Source: Bacteroidales bacterium (lineage in GTDB: Bacteria; Bacteroidota; Bacteroidia; Bacteroidales; Muribaculaceae). Taken from it: a stretch of DNA of 19,070 nucleotides. Below, in pieces: positions 13,923-19,070 of this stretch. Location: positions 1 through 19,070 of the forward strand of contig SFMJ01000040.1 in the NCBI GenBank assembly GCA_004553095.1, given 5' to 3'. Position 1 is the first letter of the stretch. Every line of letters begins with the position of its first letter. The translations under genes and the position numbers were made by a program. The notes below the pieces were generated by a model. That model was not told the DNA's origin. It searched no databases and was given only the letters and a program-made list of their open reading frames with translations.

Positions 13923-15746
13923 TTACTTTGGGTTGGCGGAGATGCGGCGGTTGGAGTTGTCGAGCATTACGGCTCGGGTTATTTCTTGGATCATTTGTTT
14001 CAGTTCGCTGATGAATTGGGATGCGCTGTATGTACCTCTTTCGATGCTGCGAAGTTTTGACTCCCAAATGCCTGTGAGTTTGGCGCTTTTGAGGAGTTCC
14101 TCTTTGATTAGGGAGATGAGTTCAATACCGGCATCGGTGGCACGGAGGGATTTTCTCTCTTGTCGGATATATCCTCGTTTGTAGAGGGTTTCGATGATGG
14201 CAGCGCGTGTGGAAGGGCGACCTATACCATTGGCTTTGAGCGACTCACGGAGTTCTTCGTCATCGACAGTAGAGCCGGCGGTTTCCATCGCTTTGAGGAG
14301 AGTACCCTCAGTGTAATACTTGGGAGGTTGGGTGGTTTTCTTGCCGAGGAATGGCACGTGGGGACCCGACTCGCCGACAGTGAATGGGGGTAACTCTTTA
14401 GCCTCGGAATCATTCTCCTTGGCGGTATCTTTAGAATTATCCTTAGCGGAATCCTTGGCAGAATCGTAGACAGCCTTCCAACCGCGATCGGTAATGACGC
14501 GGCCTGTGGCTTTGAAATTGACCTTATCTACATGAGCAGCGACAGAGGTCTGCTGGAAGATGCAGTCGGGATAAAACACGGAGATGAATCGGAGAGCGAT
14601 GACATGGAACGTACGCTTTTCATCGAGAGAGAGGTTGCCGGGGATGCTCTGACCGGTAGGGATTATGGCATGGTGGTCGGTGATCTTGGCATTGTCGAAG
14701 ACCTTCTTGCTCTTGGGGAGTTTTTTGTCTATGATAGGGGATACAAGAGAGGCGTAAGGAGAGAGAGAACGCAAGATGCCCGGGCACTTGGGGTAAACAT
14801 CCTCAGGGAGGTAGGTGGTGTCGACACGGGGGTAGGTGGTCAACTTCTTCTCATAGAGCGACTGGATGGTGCGGAGAGTCAGGTCGGCACTCATGCCATA
14901 CTTCTTATTACATTCCACTTGGAGGGAAGTAAGGTCGAAGAGACGCGGTGGAGCCTCACGCCCCTTTTTTTTCTGCACGTCAGTGATCTCGAGGGGGAAA
15001 TTACGGATATGCTCGATAACTTTAGCACCCTCCTCCTCGGTGTCGAATGGTTTGAGGGTAGAGGTGAAATTGACATCACGATACTTTGTGCGCACCTCGT
15101 AAGAATCTTTGGGGACAAACTCCTCAATCTCCTTCTGTCGCTTCACGATGAGTGCGAGAGTCGGAGTTTGGACACGACCCACGGAGAGTATTTGGTGATT
15201 GGTGCCATACTTGATGGTATAGAGACGAGTAGCATTGATACCGAGGAGCCAGTCGCCGATGGCACGGCATAGTCCGGCGGTATAAAGGGATTCGAGTTCC
15301 TCCTGCTGACGCAGATTGTTGAAACCCTCGCGGATGGCCTCGTCGGTCATGGAATTGATCCAGAGACGGCGCACCGGCTTCTTGCAACCGGCCTTCTGCA
15401 TAACCCAACGCTGTATAAGTTCACCCTCCTGGCCGGCGTCACCGCAGTTGATCACTTCATCGCAAGCCTCAATGAGCGATTTGATAACTTCAAACTGACG
15501 TTGGATACTTGTTTCATTTTTCAAGCGTATACCAAACTTGTCGGGCACCATAGGGAGAAGGGATAGTGCCCACGGTTTCCAGTTTGGTTTGTAGTCGGCA
15601 GGTTCCTTGAGTTCGCAGAGGTGGCCGAAGGTCCAGGTAACACAATAGCCGTTGCCCTCGATATAGCCTTCACGGGAGGTGTTGGCTCCGAGGATACGTG
15701 CGATATCACGTCCGACAGATGGTTTCTCGGTGATGCAGAGTTTCAA
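13923..15746 (-). CDS. topB: DNA topoisomerase III (type IA), TopB-like
   Basis: A type IA topoisomerase that passes single strands and resolves recombination or replication intermediates. The 607-residue protein starts with the TOPRIM motif CITEKPSVGRDIA (E7). The catalytic site is LTTYPRVDTTYLPED with Y305 and R307, in the position of E. coli TopB Y328/R330. LSVGRVQTPTLALI (188-200), the DHHAIIPT motif (358-364) and the C-terminal GIGRPSTRAAIIETL confirm the family. Two oddities: the TOPRIM DxD is DAG here (D103, G105, then QEGE), and residues about 428-450 are a repetitive hydrophilic insert (DSAKDSAKDNSKDTAKEN). There are no zinc-finger domains at the C-terminus. It starts 21 bp after mazG. 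Chromosomal and mobile-element-linked TopB both occur in Bacteroidales; nothing mobile is visible here. Confidence 0.93.
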   Translation of the reverse strand: MKLCITEKPSVGRDIARILGANTSREGYIEGNGYCVTWTFGHLCELKEPADYKPNWKPWALSLLPMVPDKFGIRLKNETSIQRQFEVIKSLIEACDEVINCGDAGQEGELIQRWVMQKAGCKKPVRRLWINSMTDEAIREGFNNLRQQEELESLYTAGLCRAIGDWLLGINATRLYTIKYGTNHQILSVGRVQTPTLALIVKRQKEIEEFVPKDSYEVRTKYRDVNFTSTLKPFDTEEEGAKVIEHIRNFPLEITDVQKKKGREAPPRLFDLTSLQVECNKKYGMSADLTLRTIQSLYEKKLTTYPRVDTTYLPEDVYPKCPGILRSLSPYASLVSPIIDKKLPKSKKVFDNAKITDHHAIIPTGQSIPGNLSLDEKRTFHVIALRFISVFYPDCIFQQTSVAAHVDKVNFKATGRVITDRGWKAVYDSAKDSAKDNSKDTAKENDSEAKELPPFTVGESGPHVPFLGKKTTQPPKYYTEGTLLKAMETAGSTVDDEELRESLKANGIGRPSTRAAIIETLYKRGYIRQERKSLRATDAGIELISLIKEELLKSAKLTGIWESKLRSIERGTYSASQFISELKQMIQEITRAVMLDNSNRRISANPK

Positions 15747-15767
15747 AGCAAGCAGGGGATTTAGGGA

Positions 15768-16565
15768 TTAGGAATTGATACCTAAGTTTTTGGCTTCATC
15801 CCAATAGCGATCCATCTCGGGGAGGGAGACATCGGAGAAAGAGAGGTTATTCTCCTTGAGGCGCTTCTCGAGGTGATTGAAACGGGCGATAAACTTACGG
15901 TTGGTATGTTCGAGGGCATTTTCGGGGTCAACTCCATAAAGGCGAGCGGCATTGATAACAGCGAAGAGGAGGTCGCCGAACTCCGCCTCGAGGTCGGCAG
16001 TGGCATCGGCAGCAGACTTCATTTCCGCTTCGACTTCAGCCACTTCCTCCTTAACTTTATCCCATACATCCTCACGTTTCTCCCAATCGAAGCCGACATT
16101 AGCAGCCTTCTCCTGGACGCGTTTCGCCTTGATCAGAGCGGGGAGAGCCGCCGGCACGCCGGAGAGTACAGTCTTATTGCCATCCTTCTCCTTCTGCTTG
16201 ATTTTCTCCCAATTTTTGGAAACCTGCTCGGGAGTATCGGCATTGACATCGCCATATATATGGGGATGGCGGAAGATTAGTTTCTTGGTGAGTTTGGTGC
16301 AGACATCGGCGAAATCGAAATCACCTTTCTCCTCGGCGATCTTGGCATAGAAAGCGACATGGAGGAGTACATCACCGAGCTCCTTGCAGATATTCTCATT
16401 ATCGTCGGCAATAAGGGCGTCGCACAACTCATACACTTCTTCGATGGTGTTGGGACGAAGCGACTCATTGGTCTGCTTACGATCCCAAGGGCACTTAAGG
16501 CGAAGGGTGTCGAGCACGTCGAGGAACTCGCCCATAGCCTTTAATTTTTCTTCTTTGGTATGCAC
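15768..16565 (-). CDS. mazG: Nucleoside triphosphate pyrophosphohydrolase MazG
   Basis: House-cleaning enzyme that hydrolyses (d)NTPs to monophosphates and pyrophosphate. The 265-residue length fits the two-domain E. coli type. The first MazG domain contains LRLKCPWDRKQTNESLRP and the metal-binding helices EEVYE (42-46) and ELGDVLLHVAF (E62, D65). The second contains EEVAEVEAEM (173-182) and EFGDLLFAVINAAR (E195, D198). KNWEKIKQKEK joins the two. The start at 16565 (MHTKEEKLKAMGEF) is normal for the family; M11 is a less likely alternative. It is the first gene of a unit with topB 21 bp downstream. A 7-bp inverted repeat lies 40 bp upstream. Confidence 0.95.
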   Translation of the reverse strand: MHTKEEKLKAMGEFLDVLDTLRLKCPWDRKQTNESLRPNTIEEVYELCDALIADDNENICKELGDVLLHVAFYAKIAEEKGDFDFADVCTKLTKKLIFRHPHIYGDVNADTPEQVSKNWEKIKQKEKDGNKTVLSGVPAALPALIKAKRVQEKAANVGFDWEKREDVWDKVKEEVAEVEAEMKSAADATADLEAEFGDLLFAVINAARLYGVDPENALEHTNRKFIARFNHLEKRLKENNLSFSDVSLPEMDRYWDEAKNLGINS

Positions 16566-16604
16566 AGTAATGATGTTTTATTAATGCTTTAACAGGGATA
16601 GTAT

Positions 16605-16620
16605 ATCATATTGATATGAT
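16605..16620. promoter_or_regulatory. AT-rich inverted repeat between the MTA/SAH nucleosidase and mazG genes
   Basis: ATCATAT and ATATGAT form a perfect 7-bp inverted repeat around TG. It lies in the 74-bp spacer, 20 bases after the nucleosidase stop and 40 bases before mazG. It could be an operator or part of a weak terminator; no TAnnTTTG element was found next to it. Confidence 0.4.
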
Positions 16621-16639
16621 GCATTTTAGCGAAGTCGGC

Positions 16640-17329
16640 TTAAAGATTGTCGATCAACTCACGGACCACAGCGAAAGTATGGGCGGGGGCATCGTTCCAG
16701 AAATTCTGATACTGAGAGATATTATCCTCGCCGCCGGGCATATCGCTCATGACTCTGACGATCATGAACGGGACGCCGCGCTTATGGCAGGCATGAGCGA
16801 TGGCGGCAGACTCCATATCGCAACCGAGAGCATCATCGAAAGCGCTCTTGATCTTCACGACTTGTTCGGGCGTAGAGATGAAAGAATCGCCGCTACAGAG
16901 GAGGCCGAAACGTATATCGAGCGAAGATGTATCAGCGATGTGGTGCATGATGGAGAGGGCGCTATCGGAGGGGAGGAAGAAGAGGGGGCAAGAATCGGCT
17001 TGGCCTATGATAGTGCCGGGGCCACACCACACGTCATGGTAAGCGACGCGGTCAGCCACGAGTATCGAGCCGATAGCCATAGAGCGATCGACACCACCTG
17101 CCACACCGGAATTGATGATCAAATCGGGATGACAAGTCTCAATGATGTTCCAAGTGCGGAGAGCTGCATTGACCTTACCGATGCCACATTGAGCCACGAT
17201 TACATCATGACCCGAAAGAGAGCCCTGATAGATGGTGAGATCGTCGATGACTTGTTCTGTACGGGTTTCGAGTTGCTGAAGAAGGAGGTTTAATTCCTTC
17301 TGCATAGCTACAATTATTGCTATTTTCAT
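16640..17329 (-). CDS. mtnN: 5'-methylthioadenosine/S-adenosylhomocysteine nucleosidase
   Basis: Cleaves adenine from methylthioadenosine, S-adenosylhomocysteine and 5'-deoxyadenosine, clearing by-products of SAM use. The 229-residue length is standard. Catalytic and binding residues line up with the E. coli enzyme: E12 in IIVAMQKEL, GIGKVNAA (49-56), NSGVAGG (73-79), SGDSFI (146-151), M172 and E173 in CDMESAAIAHAC, and the catalytic D196 in VRVMSDMPG. Bacteroidota often encode several nucleosidases of this family, including futalosine-type ones, so the exact substrate is inferred; the motifs support the MTA/SAH type. It is transcribed divergently from the yciO-like gene, with a TAATTTTG element 22 bases upstream of its start codon, implying a very short leader. 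Confidence 0.88.
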   Translation of the reverse strand: MKIAIIVAMQKELNLLLQQLETRTEQVIDDLTIYQGSLSGHDVIVAQCGIGKVNAALRTWNIIETCHPDLIINSGVAGGVDRSMAIGSILVADRVAYHDVWCGPGTIIGQADSCPLFFLPSDSALSIMHHIADTSSLDIRFGLLCSGDSFISTPEQVVKIKSAFDDALGCDMESAAIAHACHKRGVPFMIVRVMSDMPGGEDNISQYQNFWNDAPAHTFAVVRELIDNL

Positions 17330-17350
17330 AAGAAACTTACTAATATATTA

Positions 17351-17358
17351 CAAAATTA
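17351..17358 (-). promoter_or_regulatory. Putative -7 element for the MTA/SAH nucleosidase gene
   Basis: Minus-strand TAATTTTG matches TAnnTTTG. The start codon at 17329 is 22 bases downstream, so the leader would be roughly 15 bases. No -33 TTTG is obvious; the region upstream overlaps the opposite promoter. Confidence 0.55.
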
Positions 17359-17369
17359 ACAATAAATTT

Positions 17370-17379
17370 TATATTTTCG
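17370..17379 (+). promoter_or_regulatory. Putative -7 element for the yciO-like gene
   Basis: Plus-strand TATATTTTCG followed by CA resembles TAnnTTTG with one extra T or a C/G deviation. It lies 58-67 bases before the start codon at 17437 and directly before a perfect 14-bp palindrome. It is a weaker consensus match than the opposite-strand element 12 bases away. Confidence 0.45.
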
Positions 17380-17384
17380 CAGTT

Positions 17385-17398
17385 AAGAGCGCGCTCTT
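17385..17398. promoter_or_regulatory. Perfect 14-bp palindrome at the presumed start of the yciO-like transcript
   Basis: AAGAGCGCGCTCTT is fully self-complementary. It begins six bases after the plus-strand -7-like element, so it would cover about +1 to +14 of that transcript. Its GC-rich core stands out from the AT-rich spacer. An operator for a dimeric regulator is the simplest reading; an RNA hairpin is less likely because there is no loop. Confidence 0.5.
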
Positions 17399-17436
17399 GA
17401 TAAAAAATAACAAGAAAAACAATAGGAGGGAAAGCC

Positions 17437-18039
17437 ATGAAGAGTATCAAAATATGGAACAATAAAGCATCCGAGCAGCAACTCAACCAGCTGAGTGAGC
17501 GCATGAAAGAGGGAGAAATCGCCATCATCCCGACCGACACAATGTATGCCATCGTGGGGGATGCTTTGAATATCAAGGTAGTGGATCGGATATGCAAATT
17601 AAAGAACATCAATCCGGATAAGACCAATCTATCGATCATCTGCTCCGACATCTCGATGGCAGCGGAATACTCACGGATCGACAACAAGGGATTCAAGTTA
17701 CTCAGAGAATATTGTCCCGGGCCCTTTACCTTCCTGTTCAAGTCGGCCTCTACCCTACCGCGAGCCTTCAAAGGGAGGAAGACAGTGGGTATCAGAATAC
17801 CCGACAATCAGTTTACCACAGACTTGGTGGAGCGCATGGGCAACCCGCTGATCACCACGAGTATAGAATATGAAGATGAAGACTATGCCATCAATCCGGA
17901 ATTGATATCAGAGGCCTACGAAGGGAGAGTGGATATCATGGTGGAGGGAGAAGCGGGCACGACGGAAGTATCGACCATCGTAGACTGCACGCTCGACACA
18001 CCGGAAATAATCCGCGAAGGCTTAGGGAAGATGGATTGA
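17437..18039 (+). CDS. TsaC/Sua5/YciO family protein, YciO type
   Basis: The 200-residue length and motif set match the YrdC-domain fold: IPTDTMYAIVGDA (31-43), RICKLKNINPDKTNLSIIC (51-69), EYCPGPFTFLFKS (91-103), RKTVGIRIPDNQ (114-125), STIVDCT and IIREGLG at the end. TsaC/Sua5 members make threonylcarbamoyl-AMP for the t6A tRNA modification. This sequence follows E. coli YciO (PTDSGYAL, RICRIRQLPDGHNF, TIGMRVP) more than TsaC, which has KQRP in place of KLKN, so its role as the main TC-AMP synthase is doubtful. It is the only plus-strand gene in the window. A strong AGGAGG at 17424-17429, seven bases before ATG, is unusual here and fixes the start. Confidence 0.85.
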   Translation: MKSIKIWNNKASEQQLNQLSERMKEGEIAIIPTDTMYAIVGDALNIKVVDRICKLKNINPDKTNLSIICSDISMAAEYSRIDNKGFKLLREYCPGPFTFLFKSASTLPRAFKGRKTVGIRIPDNQFTTDLVERMGNPLITTSIEYEDEDYAINPELISEAYEGRVDIMVEGEAGTTEVSTIVDCTLDTPEIIREGLGKMD

Positions 18040-18058
18040 CCTTCGACATAATCGAAGG
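18040..18058. terminator. Hairpin between convergent genes, probable bidirectional terminator
   Basis: CCTTCGA and TCGAAGG form a perfect 7-bp stem around a 5-base loop, starting at the base after the yciO-like stop codon and ending 8 bases before the end of the convergent membrane protein gene. Neither side has a clear T-run, so termination is inferred from the hairpin and the convergent layout. Confidence 0.5.
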
Positions 18059-18066
18059 GAGAGCTC

Positions 18067-18330
18067 TTAGCCGACGAAGCAGATCACCACAAAAGAGATA
18101 AAGAAAAGGATGATGCAGACTATGGCGCAGATGTCGAGTTTGCGCGAAGCTGCCATGCTCATACGCTTGAGCATAAGCGACATAACATGGCTGAAAGCGG
18201 CGATAAAGCAGAAGAAAAGAGGGATAAGGCTCAACTGCGACAGACCGGCAACGACCGAGAAAATGATCGTAGCGACCACCAATAGAAGAGCAGTAGCGGC
18301 GAAGGTTTTGGATTCGGTAACTTTACCCAT
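18067..18330 (-). CDS. Small membrane protein of unknown function, three predicted helices
   Basis: An 87-residue hydrophobic protein that I do not recognise. Three membrane segments are visible: about residues 10-28 (ATALLLVVATIIFSVVAGL), 33-53 (LIPLFFCFIAAFSHVMSLML) and 66-86 (ICAIVCIILFFISFVVICFVG). A basic loop (LKRMSMAASRKLD) between the second and third suggests its cytoplasmic side. ATG at 18330 lies two bases past the stop of the upstream gene; a TTG two codons earlier, overlapping that stop, is also possible. The close spacing suggests co-expression with the Spi-like secreted protein. It ends opposite the yciO-like gene, with a hairpin between. Confidence 0.7.
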   Translation of the reverse strand: MGKVTESKTFAATALLLVVATIIFSVVAGLSQLSLIPLFFCFIAAFSHVMSLMLKRMSMAASRKLDICAIVCIILFFISFVVICFVG

Positions 18331-18332
18331 GA

Positions 18333-19070
18333 TCAACGATATAGTTTGATGCCGTAGAGATGTCCGTCATCGCTGATGGCGAGTAGGACGTAGAAACCTA
18401 CGGGGAGTGCTGAGAAATCGAGGTTAAGAAGTTGAGTATTTTTGAAATAGCGTTCTTGCACTTTCGAGCCTTGGATGGAATAGACGAAAGCGAGTTTCAT
18501 CGTCTCAGGGAAAGAGATGGCGTAATGAGCACCGCCGAGATAAGATACGACCGGCTTGGTGGGTGCGATAATTTCATGGTATGCGGCGAGACGCGCCTCC
18601 TCCTCAGCACGAATTTCGGCTAAGAAATCCTCATAAAACTTAAACGGGATCTCCTCCTCGGGGGCAGTGATGTCATCGAGGGTATAAGGGCGGAGATATT
18701 CGGGGATATACACCTCAAACTCCACGGCAGCCGGCAGCATAACAGCATTATTGGCACGATCGATAGACTCGATCAGGGCACGATGATCGTCGGATATGGA
18801 GCGGAACTCCGGGGTGTCGTAGGGATTATTGAGGATATGATAGATAGCCCAAGGGAGGTTTTGCCATGCCTCGATGGCATGCACGGGTGCACGGTGGTCA
18901 TAACGTATCATCTCGATCTGCAGAGAATACTGTTTGAGGAGATCGAGCATATCATCGGATATCTTATTCTTGTCGAAACGACCGGTGCGGCTATACCCGA
19001 GGATGGGGAAAGCCTTGTTCTCGGCAGAGATGATGACATATCCACCCTTGGGATGATTGTAGATATAGAA
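18333..19070 (-). CDS. Secreted protein with Spi (streptopain propeptide/inhibitor)-like domain and type IX sorting-like C-terminus, 5' end outside window
   Basis: The frame is open to the right edge, so 245 C-terminal residues are visible and the N-terminus is missing. The first 45 visible residues (FYIYNHPKGGYVIISAENKA, then PILGYSRTGRFDKNKISDDM) have the pattern of the Spi domain of C10 peptidases, where GGFVIVSAD..PILGYSD.G.FD leads to a helix ending before the protease. The last 50 residues (FVYSIQGSKV, then NLDFSALPVGFYVLL and LYGIKLYR) resemble type A C-terminal domains recognised by the type IX secretion system. Between them are about 130 residues with a Glu/Ala-rich helix (FYEDFLAEIRAEEEARLAAY) but no C10 catalytic motif. 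No cysteine occurs anywhere in the visible part, so it is not an active cysteine protease. A secreted inhibitor or binding protein is possible; the function is unknown. Confidence 0.65.
   Translation of the reverse strand, partial: FYIYNHPKGGYVIISAENKAFPILGYSRTGRFDKNKISDDMLDLLKQYSLQIEMIRYDHRAPVHAIEAWQNLPWAIYHILNNPYDTPEFRSISDDHRALIESIDRANNAVMLPAAVEFEVYIPEYLRPYTLDDITAPEEEIPFKFYEDFLAEIRAEEEARLAAYHEIIAPTKPVVSYLGGAHYAISFPETMKLAFVYSIQGSKVQERYFKNTQLLNLDFSALPVGFYVLLAISDDGHLYGIKLYR

Noticed and set aside
14532..15272. A 246-codon plus-strand open frame inside topB
   Set aside because: Antisense shadow of a gene with intact catalytic motifs; no recognisable domain and no start signal.
13923..15746. 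topB as a marker of an integrated conjugative element
   Set aside because: Mobile-element TopB proteins exist in Bacteroidales, but the neighbours are housekeeping genes and no tra, mob, integrase or excision genes are present.
18333..19070. Active C10 (streptopain-type) cysteine protease
   Set aside because: There is no cysteine in the 245 visible residues and no catalytic His motif; only the prodomain-like part is recognisable.

Overview
The window reads as a chromosomal segment of a Bacteroidales bacterium (phylum Bacteroidota), possibly of the Muribaculaceae/Porphyromonadaceae type. The evidence is a moxR-DUF58-batA-batB-batC cluster, a thiL-PNP-lpxK-sppA run, a DHH phosphoesterase followed by a DUF4827-type lipoprotein and a phosphoglucosamine mutase, a C-terminus resembling a type IX secretion sorting domain, and -7 elements of the Bacteroidota form TAnnTTTG. 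All genes but one lie on the minus strand. I saw no rRNA, tRNA, insertion sequence, phage gene or CRISPR array, and no gene-free stretch longer than 300 bases.

Layout from left to right. Positions 1-5187 (minus) hold a Bat (aerotolerance-type) operon, transcribed as MoxR ATPase, DUF58 protein, an uncharacterised membrane-anchored protein, BatA, BatB and a TPR protein cut by the left edge. The genes are tightly packed, with two ATGA stop/start overlaps. A 181-bp AT-rich spacer carries the likely promoter. Positions 5369-10254 (minus) hold SppA, LpxK, purine nucleoside phosphorylase and ThiL (in transcription order), with a long hairpin before thiL and a duplicated sppA tail before lpxK. Positions 10324-13404 (minus) hold a DHH phosphoesterase, a lipoprotein and GlmM, with a convincing promoter upstream. 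Positions 13579-16565 (minus) hold MazG, a topoisomerase III and a small cysteine-rich membrane protein; the spacer between the last two is almost entirely a degenerate heptamer repeat array.

Positions 16640-17329 hold an MTA/SAH nucleosidase, divergent from the only plus-strand gene, a YciO-type TsaC/Sua5-family protein (17437-18039). A compact bidirectional promoter region with a perfect 14-bp palindrome separates them. At the right edge, minus-strand genes encode a small three-helix membrane protein and, upstream of it, a protein cut by the window end. The latter looks like a streptopain-type inhibitor/propeptide (Spi) domain joined to a type IX sorting-like domain with no protease domain between.

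Most of the window is conserved housekeeping (nucleotide salvage and sanitation, thiamine, lipid A and peptidoglycan precursors, DNA topology). The observations most worth following are the protease-less Spi-like secreted protein, the heptamer arrays in two unrelated spacers, the altered TOPRIM motif in the topoisomerase, the Asn-to-Asp change in the PNP base pocket, and the palindrome at the presumed start of the yciO-like transcript.
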